From: Chthoniobacteraceae bacterium | Lineage (GTDB): Bacteria; Verrucomicrobiota; Verrucomicrobiia; Chthoniobacterales; Chthoniobacteraceae | Length of the DNA stretch: 33,448 nucleotides | NCBI GenBank assembly: GCA_028714515.1 | Contig: JAQTMF010000008.1 | Location: 1-33,448 of the forward strand | Direction of reading: 5' to 3' | Shown: piece after piece, positions 9,320 to 18,660 of the stretch | How positions within the stretch are numbered: position 1 is the stretch's first letter | Layout: each line of letters opens with the position of its first letter | Position numbers and translations under genes: made by a program | Notes under the pieces: generated by a model | Told to the model about the DNA's origin: nothing | Databases searched by the model: none | Seen by the model: the letters and a program-made list of their open reading frames with translations, nothing else

Positions 9320-9718
9320 TTATTTCCCGATGGAGAGGGCTTTGGAGGCCAGTTGCTTGGCGTTGCGGACGACGGAGAGGTTCGCCTCGTAGGCCCGGGA
9401 CGAGTTCATGAGATCGACCATTTCGGTGGCGATGTTGACGTTGGGCATCTGGACCATGCCTTCTTTGTTGGCGTCGGGGTGGGAGGGGTTGTAGACGGTT
9501 TCGCCGGGGGTGGGGTCGGTGGAGACGCGGCCGACTTGGACGCCTTTGCCGTTGGCGCGGAGGACGGACTCGAAGGAGACGACTTTGCGCTGGTAGGCCT
9601 GGCCGTCCACGTCGTGCGTGGTGTAGGCGTTGGCGATGTTTTCGGCCACGACTTCCATGCGGATTTTTTCCGCGTTGAGGGCGCTGCCTGTGAGGTTGAT
9701 TCCAGAGATCACGTTCAT
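9320..9718 (-). CDS. flgC: Flagellar basal-body rod protein FlgC
   Basis: ISGINLTGSALNAEKIRMEVVAENIANAYTTHD ... PNVNIATEMVDLMNSSRAYEANLSVVRNAKQLASKALSIGK. Confidence 0.95.
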   Translation of the reverse strand: MNVISGINLTGSALNAEKIRMEVVAENIANAYTTHDVDGQAYQRKVVSFESVLRANGKGVQVGRVSTDPTPGETVYNPSHPDANKEGMVQMPNVNIATEMVDLMNSSRAYEANLSVVRNAKQLASKALSIGK

Positions 9719-9738
9719 GGGGGGAAAGGGATCCTCGG

Positions 9739-10113
9739 TTAGCTGCGCCCGGTGATGGCTACTTTGAGCTGCCGGAGGGAGTTGCTGACGAATTCCGTGA
9801 GGGTGTCGTATTGCGTGGTATTGGCGCTCATTTCGAGCAGTTCTTTGTCGATCTCGACGTTGTTCCCGTCGTGGCGCTGGCTGGTCGTTTTGGTGTCTTC
9901 CACCAGGGAGGGGGTGCGGAGCCGATCCAGTGTCCCCGAGCGAAGCCGCGCCGCGAATTCTTTGCTGAAGTCTTTGGGCAGATCGACCCGCTTGTAGCCC
10001 GGGGTCTCGACGTTGGCGATGTTCGACGCGATGGCTTCGTGACGAAGCTGCGTCATATCCAGCAGTCGCTTGGAGGCGACGTAGTTGGTGTTGGAAAATA
10101 GCCCGTCGATCAT
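9739..10113 (-). CDS. flgB: Flagellar basal-body rod protein FlgB
   Basis: LLDMTQLRHEAIASNIANVETPGYKRVDLPKDF ... NNVEIDKELLEMSANTTQYDTLTEFV. Confidence 0.95.
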   Translation of the reverse strand: MIDGLFSNTNYVASKRLLDMTQLRHEAIASNIANVETPGYKRVDLPKDFSKEFAARLRSGTLDRLRTPSLVEDTKTTSQRHDGNNVEIDKELLEMSANTTQYDTLTEFVSNSLRQLKVAITGRS

Positions 10114-10128
10114 GGCGGCGATCCCCTA

Positions 10129-10144
10129 AGCAACCGGTATGCCA
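10129..10144 (-). promoter_or_regulatory. Sigma-54 (RpoN)-type promoter upstream of flgB
   Basis: Minus-strand TGGCATACCGGTTGCT matches TGGCAyr-N4-TTGCw with exact GG/GC -24/-12 spacing. Confidence 0.75.
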
Positions 10145-10300
10145 GCGAAATGCCGATTCGCGTTCTCTTTTGATTTTCAGGGGCTTATGTCACCTCCCCT
10201 TCCGCGTTCCCCTCGCCTTCCGCCTCAAATTTCCCGGAGGGGGCAATTTTTGCCGGGAGGAAGATTCGGTATGCGGCGCTCTTCCCGAGGAGGGGCGGGC

Positions 10301-10684
10301 CTACAGGGTTAGGGAGATGGATGCGCCGGGGTTCGCGGCCGCGCAGGAGCGGCAATACGCCTGGCTTTCGGCGCTGAGGGAAAGGCTTTGTGTTCCCCCG
10401 TTCGGCAGTACCCGGGAGAGGGTGCCGTCGGGGGCGAGGATGAATGGGGCTCCCGCTTCCGTGCCGCTTGCGGCGAGGGCGGCTTTCACTTCCGGCAAGG
10501 CGCTGAGTTGCCGCTGGATGTCGGCGGTTCCCCGGCCGGCCGTTACGGCTTGGTTGAGCACGGCTTGGAATGCCACGGGCGACGGCGTTTCTTGCGCCGC
10601 TTTCGGTTCGGTGATCCGGTTCCAGGTGGCGAGGGCGGATTGGGCCAGCGAGCTGATTCCTGAGACGGCGAAGGGGGTCATCAT
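10301..10684 (-). CDS. Hypothetical small protein between chemotaxis and flagellar gene sets (start uncertain; ORF stays open to 10762)
   Basis: MMTPFAVSGISSLAQSALATWNRI...VAFQAVLNQAV...SLSLSAESQAYCRSCAAANPGASISLTL; no recognised family. Confidence 0.55.
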   Translation of the reverse strand: MMTPFAVSGISSLAQSALATWNRITEPKAAQETPSPVAFQAVLNQAVTAGRGTADIQRQLSALPEVKAALAASGTEAGAPFILAPDGTLSRVLPNGGTQSLSLSAESQAYCRSCAAANPGASISLTL

Positions 10685-10727
10685 GGCCGGATGCAAAGCA
10701 TGCCATATGCCACCCCGGCGGCTTTGG

Positions 10728-11549
10728 TCAGCGCCGCTGTTTGTAACAGACGACCCGGCCAAACAGGGCCCGCTCGTAGTTGTCGTCCAGGTTCATGGTG
10801 GTCTCGGCGTTGCCCAGGAAGAGGTAGCCTTCGGGCGACAGGACGGTGCGCACTTTGCCAAGGATGGAGCGCTTGGTGGCTACGTCAAAGTAGATCATGA
10901 CGTTGCGCAGGAGCACGAGATCGCACTTGGGCAGGAACGGCCACGGCTGGACGAGGTTCATTTCGCGGAAGTCGACCATGTTGCGGATGTCTTCGCGGAC
11001 TTCCCACATGGCGGCGCGTTCCCGGAAGTATTTGACGAGCAGGGGCGCGGCCAGCCCCCGGTTGACTTCCATCTGGCGGTAGCGGCCCGCCCGCGCCCGT
11101 TCGAGCACTTCTTCGTTGATGTCGGTGGCGATGATCCGCACGTTCCAGTTTGCCACGGCCGGGAAGCATTCGCGCAGGAGGATGGCGACGCTGTAGGGCT
11201 CCTGCCCGGTGGAGGCCGCGCAGCACCAGATGGTCAACTGCCGCTGGGGAGCGCGCAATGCGATCAGCTCCGGGAGAACCGAGTCGCGGAGGACTTCGAA
11301 GGGGTAGATGTCGCGGAAGAAGGACGTTTCGTTGGTCGTCATGGCGTCGACGATCTTCCAGTGGATGTTGTTGACGGGCTGGAATCGCACGGCGTCGATC
11401 ATCCTGGCGATGGTGTCGAAGCCTTCGGCGCGGGCGACGGGTTCCAGGCGCGAGTCCACGAGGTATTCCTTCCCGGTTTCCAATACCAGCCCGGCCAGTG
11501 AATGGAGCAATGTCTGCAAGTATTGGAAATCCGAGAGGGTTATGGCCAT
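10728..11549 (-). CDS. cheR: Chemotaxis protein methyltransferase CheR
   Basis: NETSFFRDIYPFEVLRD, LTIWCCAASTGQEPYSVAILLRE, RIIATDINEEVLERARAGRY, FDLVLLRNV-like CDLVLLRNVMIYFD. Confidence 0.96.
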   Translation of the reverse strand: MAITLSDFQYLQTLLHSLAGLVLETGKEYLVDSRLEPVARAEGFDTIARMIDAVRFQPVNNIHWKIVDAMTTNETSFFRDIYPFEVLRDSVLPELIALRAPQRQLTIWCCAASTGQEPYSVAILLRECFPAVANWNVRIIATDINEEVLERARAGRYRQMEVNRGLAAPLLVKYFRERAAMWEVREDIRNMVDFREMNLVQPWPFLPKCDLVLLRNVMIYFDVATKRSILGKVRTVLSPEGYLFLGNAETTMNLDDNYERALFGRVVCYKQRR

Positions 11550-12661
11550 AGATTGGGCTCCTTGTCGCGTTGGGGAAAATGCCGGGAGGGCGTTGGGGTG
11601 CGTCCCAGGTGAACGCGTTTGACGATTTCGGCGGGAATCTGCTGGAGCGGGAGCACGGCGTTGGCAAGGCCTCCGCGCGCCACGAAGCCGGGCATGCCCC
11701 AGATGACGCTGGTGGCTTCGTCCTGGGCGAATACGTCGCCTCCGGCGTTTCGGATCAGTTCGCTGCCGCGGAATCCGTCGCGCCCCATGCCGGTGAGGAC
11801 GACGCCCAGCACGTGGCCGCCGAAGGCTTCGACGGCCGACCGGAAGAGGACATCGACCGAGGGGCGGCAGGAGTTCTCGGGCGGGCCCTTGGTGGTTCTG
11901 ACGATGGCGTGCCCTTCCTGGCGGCAGACGGTGAGGTGAAAGTCGCCCGGCGCGATCCATACGCCGCCGGGGCTGAGGTGCTCGCCGGGCTCGGCCTCTT
12001 TCACCCAAATGCCGGACATGGCGCTGAGGCGGTCGGCAAGGAGTTTGGTGAAGACGGGCGGCATGTGCTGCACGACGAGGATGGGCACGGGAAGGTCCGC
12101 CGGAAGCGCGGGCATCAGTTTGACCAGGGCGTCGGGGCCGCCGGTGGAGACGCCGATGACCACGACGTCGATCCGGCTGGGCTCGCGAAGCGGCTTTGGA
12201 AGAGGAGCGGGCGCCGCGGGCGGGCGGGCGGGCTCGTGGAGGACGGACGGTTTGACGCCGCAGAAGTGCTTGATCTTGGGGATCAGTTCGCGGCGGAGCC
12301 GGTCGAGGGCTTCGCCGACTCCGCCGACGTTCGCCGGTTTGGTGACATAGTCGGTCGCCCCGGCGGCGAGCGCGTCGAGGGTGGCCAGAAACCCGCGCGC
12401 GGTGACGGTGCTGAACATGATCACCGGCAGGCGGAAGTGGGTTTTGCGTATTTGCCTCAATGTCTCCAGGCCGTCCATTTCCGGCATTTCGACATCGAGT
12501 ACGACGGCGTCGGGCTTTAGTTGCCCGAGTTTTTCGAGGGCGATGCGGCCGTTCGCGGCCACTCCAATGACTTCCAGGTCGGGATCCGCATTCAGCGTAT
12601 CCGTGACAAGCCGCCGGATGACGACGGAATCATCCACTACGAGAACGCGGGCTTTCGGCAT
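11540..12661 (-). CDS. cheB: Chemotaxis response regulator protein-glutamate methylesterase CheB
   Basis: REC domain (VLVVDDSVVIRRLV) plus methylesterase (VVVIGVSTGGPDALVKLMPALPADLPVPILVVQHMPPVFTKLLADRL; VVLTGMGRDG). Confidence 0.97.
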   Translation of the reverse strand: MPKARVLVVDDSVVIRRLVTDTLNADPDLEVIGVAANGRIALEKLGQLKPDAVVLDVEMPEMDGLETLRQIRKTHFRLPVIMFSTVTARGFLATLDALAAGATDYVTKPANVGGVGEALDRLRRELIPKIKHFCGVKPSVLHEPARPPAAPAPLPKPLREPSRIDVVVIGVSTGGPDALVKLMPALPADLPVPILVVQHMPPVFTKLLADRLSAMSGIWVKEAEPGEHLSPGGVWIAPGDFHLTVCRQEGHAIVRTTKGPPENSCRPSVDVLFRSAVEAFGGHVLGVVLTGMGRDGFRGSELIRNAGGDVFAQDEATSVIWGMPGFVARGGLANAVLPLQQIPAEIVKRVHLGRTPTPSRHFPQRDKEPNLWP

Positions 12662-12669
12662 TCAGAAAA

Positions 12670-13038
12670 CTATACGCTGATGCCGAGGATCGCGAGTTTG
12701 TCCCGGATGATGTCGGCGGTGAACGGTTTCATCACGTATTCGTTCGCTCCGGCATCCAGGGCCTTGGTGATCTGCCCCACTTCGGACTCCGTGGTGACCA
12801 TGACGATCTGCACTTTGTCGTAGGCGGTATTGGCGCGCACGGCTTGCACGAATTCGTAGCCGTTCATGTTGGGCATGTTCCAGTCGGCCAGAATCAGGTC
12901 GGGGGCGCCGTGTTCTTCCAGCCGGGCCAGCCCTTCCTGGCCATCGCCCGCTTCAAAGGTTTCAAAGCCGATTTCGCGAATGATCCTTCCGATGATCATC
13001 CGCATGCTTCTGGAGTCGTCTATTATAAGTGCGCGCAT
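12670..13038 (-). CDS. cheY: CheY-type single-domain response regulator
   Basis: MRALIIDDSRSMRMIIGRIIREIGFE...LILADWNMPNMNGYEFVQAVR...MVTTES...ANEYVMKPFT. Confidence 0.93.
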   Translation of the reverse strand: MRALIIDDSRSMRMIIGRIIREIGFETFEAGDGQEGLARLEEHGAPDLILADWNMPNMNGYEFVQAVRANTAYDKVQIVMVTTESEVGQITKALDAGANEYVMKPFTADIIRDKLAILGISV

Positions 13039-13046
13039 AGGGTGGG

Positions 13047-15338
13047 TTAGTTACGTGAATATTCAGGGTTCGAAAGGGAGGGCATTTCCAGGGCGGCCGC
13101 CGGGCTCGCGTGGTGGCTCCGCGTTCCGGGCTGGGCTCCGCTCTGTTCGAAGTTGAACTCGCCGAGGAGGTGGTTGAGTTCCGCGGAGAGCCGCGAGAGT
13201 TCCTCGGCGGCGCGCAGGGTTTCGTTGGCCACGGCGGTGGTCCCCGCCGCTTCCCGCGCGACGCCCGTGATGTTTTGCGCGATTTCCGAGCTGCCTTTCG
13301 ACGCTTCGGCCAGGTTGCGGCTCATCTCGTTGGTGGTGGCGCTTTGCTCTTCCACGGAGCTGGCGTTGCACGTCTGGATGTCGTTGATCTGGTTGATGGT
13401 CGCGCTGATCTTGGTGATCGCCGCGACGGCTTTTTTCGTGGCCTCCTGGATGGTGCCGACCTTCTCGCCGATGTGTTCGGTGGCTTTGGCTGTTTCTTTG
13501 GCCAGTTCCTTGACTTCGTTGGCGACGACGGCGAACCCTTTGCCCGCTTCCCCGGCGCGCGCCGCCTCGATGGTGGCGTTGAGGGCGAGGAGGTTGGTCT
13601 GCTGCGCGATGGAGGTGATGACTTTGATGACTTCGCCGATTTCTCCGCTGCTCTGCCCGAGTTCGGCGATGGTGTCGTTCGCCGCCGTGGCGATCCGCAC
13701 CGCGCCTGCCGCCACGGCGACGGCTTCGTTGGTGTTTTTGGCGATTTCGCGGAAGCTCGCGGTCATTTCTTCCGCGCCGGTGGCGACGGTCTGGACGTTC
13801 GCGCTGACTTCCTCGCAGGCGGCGGCGACGACGTTGGCTTGGGCGGCGGTTTCCTCGGCGTTGGTGCCGAGTTTCTGGCTGACGGTGGTCAGCTCTTCGG
13901 AGGAGATCGTCAAGGCCATGGCGTTTTGCGCGATTTGCCGCATGGCCGCGCTGAGTTTCTCCAGCATTTGGTTGAAGGCGGCGGCCATCTGGCCGACTTC
14001 GTCGTGCGTGTGGGCGGGGAGGCGCATCCGCAGGTCGCTTGTCTCAAGCATTTTCACGGTCTGCGCCAGCGGGCGGCAGATGCTCTGGGCGACGCCGTGC
14101 CCCACGAGCGCGGAGATGCCGGCCATGCACAGGGAGGTCACGATGACCCACCAGACGGTGTTTCGGAGGCCGTCGGAGGTTTTGCCCACCGAGGCGATCA
14201 TTTTGCCGGTGGAGGTCTCCAGCAGCTTTTGCGCTTCGATCAGTTCGTCTTCGTAGCAGCTCACGCCCACCACCCAGCCGCGCTCTTTGTAGTAGGAGAC
14301 CATGGAGAGCTTGGCGCGGTCGCGGGCGTCGCCGGGCTCGCGCCAGTTGTAGCGGACGAGGACGGGGGCGCCGTCTTTGGCGGCCATGGCTTTTTGCGCG
14401 AGGTCCTGGATTACCAACCGGCCTTCGCCGTCTTTGGTGTTCCAGATGTCTTCGCCGTTGCGTTTGTTGCCCCGCGATAGGAGGTAAAGGCCGCGCTCCT
14501 GCCCTTGCGTTCCGATGATGTAAAGGTTGCCCGTTTTCGCGACGTTGATTTTGCCCAGCGATTCGCGGATTTGATCGTCCTTTTCCGCGACGTTGCTGCC
14601 GACGAAGAGCATCCCGATGATCTTCGCGCGCGCGCTGTCCCAGACGGGTTCGTAATACCCAAGGTGCCATTTGCCGACGAGGAAGCTCGGGCCGAAATAG
14701 GTTTCGCCTTTGAGCACTTCTTCCAGGATGGGATCTCCCGTGCCGTCGGGATGGCGGCGCGGAATGTACGTTCCCGTGGCGCGCTGGCCTTCGCTGTTGG
14801 TCAGCGAGGTGCAGATCCGCACCATGTCGCCCTCTTCGTTCATCCGCTGGAAGAGGGTGCAGTGATCCCGGGTGGCGTGCCAGACGTAATCGACCACCGG
14901 CGACGGCGCTTTCGGATCGCCGTTGGGCTCGATCCAGGTGGCTCCGGCGAACATCTTGGGCAAGGAGAGGGTGACGGCGGACCGGGTCATCTGGTTGACG
15001 CACCTCCATTCCTGCTTCTCGTTGCCCAGCGAAAGCGGCCCGAGCGCGGCGATCTGCTCTTTGGCGATGCCGACGTTGTATTGCACCCGCTTGTAGGTGT
15101 TCAGGTCGGTCGTCGCGATGAGGTCCATCGCGATCTGGCTTACTTTTTCCAGCTCGACGGTGGTCGTTTCGCGGAGTTTGGCCGCCACCGTTTCGTTGGT
15201 GCCGCGAATCTCTCCTCCCAGGGATTTGATGTCGCGGTTCATCTCCGCCTGACGGAGAGCCAGGAGCCCGACGATCACGGCGGCGGTTGCCGCGGTAAAC
15301 AGGACGCCCAGCGCGGTGATCTTGGTCTGGATGCGCAT
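13047..15338 (-). CDS. Methyl-accepting chemotaxis protein with Cache-type periplasmic sensor
   Basis: TM ([22 protein letters not shown]), Cache_3/Cache_2-like ectodomain, HAMP, signalling tip [41 protein letters not shown]; start placed at MRIQTK rather than upstream ORF start 15521, which overlaps the neighbouring MCP. Confidence 0.92.
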   Translation of the reverse strand: MRIQTKITALGVLFTAATAAVIVGLLALRQAEMNRDIKSLGGEIRGTNETVAAKLRETTTVELEKVSQIAMDLIATTDLNTYKRVQYNVGIAKEQIAALGPLSLGNEKQEWRCVNQMTRSAVTLSLPKMFAGATWIEPNGDPKAPSPVVDYVWHATRDHCTLFQRMNEEGDMVRICTSLTNSEGQRATGTYIPRRHPDGTGDPILEEVLKGETYFGPSFLVGKWHLGYYEPVWDSARAKIIGMLFVGSNVAEKDDQIRESLGKINVAKTGNLYIIGTQGQERGLYLLSRGNKRNGEDIWNTKDGEGRLVIQDLAQKAMAAKDGAPVLVRYNWREPGDARDRAKLSMVSYYKERGWVVGVSCYEDELIEAQKLLETSTGKMIASVGKTSDGLRNTVWWVIVTSLCMAGISALVGHGVAQSICRPLAQTVKMLETSDLRMRLPAHTHDEVGQMAAAFNQMLEKLSAAMRQIAQNAMALTISSEELTTVSQKLGTNAEETAAQANVVAAACEEVSANVQTVATGAEEMTASFREIAKNTNEAVAVAAGAVRIATAANDTIAELGQSSGEIGEVIKVITSIAQQTNLLALNATIEAARAGEAGKGFAVVANEVKELAKETAKATEHIGEKVGTIQEATKKAVAAITKISATINQINDIQTCNASSVEEQSATTNEMSRNLAEASKGSSEIAQNITGVAREAAGTTAVANETLRAAEELSRLSAELNHLLGEFNFEQSGAQPGTRSHHASPAAALEMPSLSNPEYSRN

Positions 15339-15369
15339 AGGATGAAACGCTGCGGACAAGACCGGTTTC

Positions 15370-18171
15370 TTAGCGGTGCTGCGTGCGGTCGGCGTGGAAT
15401 ACCATCGCGGGCTCTTTGGCGGCGGCGAGGTTTCCACGGCCGTTGCCGCCATGGAATCCCGCGCCGTTTGCGGAGCCGTTGGATGCGGCCTCGGGACGGG
15501 CGCTTGCCGGGCCGCCCGCATCGAGTTTGAACTGCTGCACGACGCGCATCAGTTCCGAGGCCAAACGCGCCAGTTCGCTGGCCGCGGAGGAGGTGCTCGT
15601 GGCGGCCTCCGTGGAGTTTCTCGCGACTTCGGAAACGCTGAGGATGTTCTTGGCGATCTCGCCGCTGCCCGCGGCCGCTTCGTTGACGTTGCGCGACATC
15701 TCCCCCGTCGTCGCGGCCTGTTCCTGCACGGCGCTGGAGATGGCGGTCTGGATTTCGTCGATCTGGCCGATGATCCGCCCGATTTCCGCGATGGCTTTTA
15801 CGGCGGCGGCGGAGTCTTTCTGGATCGTACCGATTTTATCGGCGATGTCGTTGCTGGCCAGCGCGGTCTGACGGGCCAGTTCCTTGACTTCGTTGGCGAC
15901 GACGGCGAAGCCTTTGCCCGATTCCCCGGCGCGCGCCGCCTCGATGGTGGCGTTGAGCGCGAGGAGGTTGGTCTGCCCGGCGATGGTGGTGATGACTTTG
16001 ATGATGTTGCCGACCTCGGCGCTGCTCTTGCCCAGTTGCCCGATGGTTTCGTTGGTCTTGTTGGCGAGCGTGACGGCGTCGCCCGCCACTTTGGAGGCGT
16101 TGTTGGTCTGCTCGGCGATTTCCTTGACGCTGGAGCTGAGTTCCTCCGCGGCGGTGGCGACGGTGGCGATGTTCCGCGAGACTTGCTCCGCCGCCGCGGC
16201 GACGGCGTTCGCCTGGGCCGAGGTTTCCTCCGCGTTGGAGCTGACTTGCGAGCTGACGGCGCTGAGTTCATGCGAGGAGCCGCTCAACGAGTCGGCATGG
16301 GCCCGGACGCCGAGGAACATTTTGCGCAGGTTCGCGCCCATGCCGTCCATCGCTTCGGCCAGTTCGCCCAGTTCGTCGCGGCGGTTGAGTTCCAGCCGCC
16401 CGGTGAGGTCGCCTTCGGCCATCCGTTTGGCGAAGGCCATCCCCATGCTGGTCGGCTTGACGATGGAGCGCGTCATGGAAATGGAGAGGACGGCGCTGAC
16501 GATGGAGCCGATCAACAGGGCCAGGACGGTGATGAACTTGGAGCTGGAGATGACGCTCGTGACGGCGGAGACTTTGTCGTCGGAGCCTTTCCACGCGTCG
16601 CTGGCCGCCGATTGGGCGGTTGCGATGACGGCCTGGCTCAAGCGCGTGACTTCGGGGAGGATGGTCTTGCGGACGCGCTCGCTGTTTTCCGCCCACGATT
16701 TGACGGCCGTCTCAAAGGCTTCCACGCCGTTGGCAGCTTCCTCGATGTGCGCCTGGTCTTCGCTGGCTGTCGCGATTTTCCGCAGTTCGTTTATTCCCTT
16801 TTTCACCCGGTCCAGGCTGGCCGCGTATTTGTCCCAGTTTTCCTGGGAGAAGTTGGCGGTATACAAACGGATGTAGTATTTTACGTAGAGAACGTCCTCG
16901 GCGATGGTGCTGACCATCCGCAGTTGTTTCAAGGAGTCGCCGGAAAGCCGTGCCTCTTCGGCGAGATATTCCGCGGTGCTTTGGGCCACGGCGTCGCCGT
17001 CGCGCATCATCGCGTCGTTGACGCTCTTTTTTTGCTGATCGAGCGCGACCCATGTTTTGACGGCTTCCAGGTAGCTGTTGGCCGCGGTTTCGACGGTGTC
17101 GATTCCTTTCCGGTCGTGGTCTTCGCCGACTCGTTTTTTCAGCTCTTTGCAGTATTTGAGGAGCTGTTCGGCGTTCTCTGTGACGCCGTTGAAGTTGGCG
17201 TCCGTCGCGTCCAGCTTGCACTTCGCGGCGTAGGTGTTGGCGGCGTTGATGGACTCGGCGATTCCTCTCCCGGCGGTTATCAGATCAAAGCTGTTTTTGC
17301 GGGCGGCGTCGTTCGCGGCGGAGCGGTAGTCGCCTTCCTTGTCTTTCACAAATTCGCCGTAAACGCTGAGGATCGCGGCGTATTGTTTTTCCATGATGGC
17401 GTCTTGCGCGGCGGCCTGTTTTTCCAGTTCGCTCCATTTCTTTAGCGATCCGAGAAAGCTCTGGGTGGAGGCGCGCACGTCGCCGACGAGTTTGGTCTCC
17501 GTCGCGGTCGGGGTGATTTTCGTGGCTTCGTCGCAGGCGGCCAGGACGGCCGCGACGCTTTTGCCGGCGGCGTCAAAGTAGCGCGGTTCCTTGTAGGCGA
17601 CGTATTGCTGGGCGTTCAGGCGCGCGTCAAGCGCCAGCATGTCGACGCGGTTCCCGAGGGCCAGGCACTTGGTGTCGTCTCCATAGGCGCTTTCTTTTGC
17701 CGCTTTGTAGTCGTCGGCCACTTTGCCGATGGCGTTGCCTTTCTCATACCTTATGGCGGCGGTATCGCGGAGGACCTTGAGGGATGCCGCTTCTTCCTCG
17801 AATAATTTCTTCCATTTCTCGCAGATGCCGCGCACTTCTTTGGATTTTCCCACCAACTGGGTGTCGTTGGTTTCCGAGGCCAGGGCGTCCATTCTGCCCA
17901 GGTTGCCCATGAGGTCGGCGATGGCTTTGTCCACTCTGTCCCGGGCTTCAAGCCCCTGGTTTTCCTCTGTATACTCCGCTTGCGCCGCCAGGGATGCGAT
18001 GGCCGCCCGCTCCACTGCTGTGCTATGGCGTACGGCGGGAAGGGACTGGTTGCTTTGTGTGTGCACTTCTCTCGCAAGGAGGCCGAACATGAAGTAGGCG
18101 GTGACGCCAAGCACTGCGGTGACGAGCATGACGCCGCCAAAGCCGAGACCGATTTTTTTGCCGAGTTTCAT
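15370..18171 (-). CDS. Methyl-accepting chemotaxis protein with very long all-helical (HBM-like) ectodomain
   Basis: 933 aa; TM1 [25 protein letters not shown], ~520 aa helical region, TM2 [25 protein letters not shown], tip [41 protein letters not shown]. Confidence 0.92.
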   Translation of the reverse strand: MKLGKKIGLGFGGVMLVTAVLGVTAYFMFGLLAREVHTQSNQSLPAVRHSTAVERAAIASLAAQAEYTEENQGLEARDRVDKAIADLMGNLGRMDALASETNDTQLVGKSKEVRGICEKWKKLFEEEAASLKVLRDTAAIRYEKGNAIGKVADDYKAAKESAYGDDTKCLALGNRVDMLALDARLNAQQYVAYKEPRYFDAAGKSVAAVLAACDEATKITPTATETKLVGDVRASTQSFLGSLKKWSELEKQAAAQDAIMEKQYAAILSVYGEFVKDKEGDYRSAANDAARKNSFDLITAGRGIAESINAANTYAAKCKLDATDANFNGVTENAEQLLKYCKELKKRVGEDHDRKGIDTVETAANSYLEAVKTWVALDQQKKSVNDAMMRDGDAVAQSTAEYLAEEARLSGDSLKQLRMVSTIAEDVLYVKYYIRLYTANFSQENWDKYAASLDRVKKGINELRKIATASEDQAHIEEAANGVEAFETAVKSWAENSERVRKTILPEVTRLSQAVIATAQSAASDAWKGSDDKVSAVTSVISSSKFITVLALLIGSIVSAVLSISMTRSIVKPTSMGMAFAKRMAEGDLTGRLELNRRDELGELAEAMDGMGANLRKMFLGVRAHADSLSGSSHELSAVSSQVSSNAEETSAQANAVAAAAEQVSRNIATVATAAEELSSSVKEIAEQTNNASKVAGDAVTLANKTNETIGQLGKSSAEVGNIIKVITTIAGQTNLLALNATIEAARAGESGKGFAVVANEVKELARQTALASNDIADKIGTIQKDSAAAVKAIAEIGRIIGQIDEIQTAISSAVQEQAATTGEMSRNVNEAAAGSGEIAKNILSVSEVARNSTEAATSTSSAASELARLASELMRVVQQFKLDAGGPASARPEAASNGSANGAGFHGGNGRGNLAAAKEPAMVFHADRTQHR

Positions 18172-18210
18172 AGAGAGGTTGTTTTTGGAGCCAAGGGAGA
18201 GGGGGAAATT

Positions 18211-18660
18211 TCAGCGGCCGGTGGTGGCGCTTTTCGCTTTTTCGAAATGCAAGACGGCTTCGGTGTTGAGAACCAGGAGCAGGCGGTCTTCCAGTTTGTA
18301 GACGCCCTGGATCAGATCGCGGGTGCGGCCGTGGACGGTGTCGGGCGGTTCTTCGAAGGCGCTGTCGTCCACTTCGATGACGTTGTCGATGTCGTCTACG
18401 AGGAGGCTCACGGAGCCGTCCGTGGTGTGGAGGACGACGTTCATGGGGAGGCGCCCTTCGGGGAGGGGGGCTAGGTTCAGCAGCCGCCGGACGTCGATGG
18501 CCGTGACGAGTTGCCCCCGCAGGTTGATCAAGCCGCCGATCACGGGGGGCGCGAGCGGGACGCGGGTCATCGCCTGGTGGCGCACGACTTCCTGGACGAG
18601 GGAGACCTCGACGCCGAAGAGTTGGCCGTCCAATAGAAAGACGCAGAACTGGCGGGTCAT
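18211..18660 (-). CDS. cheW: Chemotaxis coupling protein CheW
   Basis: FCVFLLDGQLFGVEVSLVQEVVRHQAMTRVPLAPPVIGGLINLRGQLVTAIDVRRLL; ATGA overlap with cheA. Confidence 0.93.
   Translation of the reverse strand: MTRQFCVFLLDGQLFGVEVSLVQEVVRHQAMTRVPLAPPVIGGLINLRGQLVTAIDVRRLLNLAPLPEGRLPMNVVLHTTDGSVSLLVDDIDNVIEVDDSAFEEPPDTVHGRTRDLIQGVYKLEDRLLLVLNTEAVLHFEKAKSATTGR

Noticed and set aside
10237-10257. Short hairpin GGCAA-TTT-TTGCC upstream of the sigma-54 site, considered as a terminator of the che unit
   Set aside because: The stem is only 5 bp with a 3-nt loop and no T-tract on the minus strand; too weak to call.
10728-12008. Extended 426-aa version of CheR
   Set aside because: The N-terminal 150 aa are an Arg/Pro-rich out-of-frame reading of cheB; CheR begins at MAITLSDFQYLQTLL (11549).
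13047-15521. MCP start at 15521
   Set aside because: Would overlap the neighbouring MCP 3' end with Pro/Arg-rich sequence; [14 protein letters not shown] at 15338 is a normal MCP N-terminus.
15376-17445. 689-aa plus-strand ORF antisense to the large MCP
   Set aside because: Low-complexity shadow translation ([23 protein letters not shown]...) opposite a convincing MCP; a codon-bias artefact.
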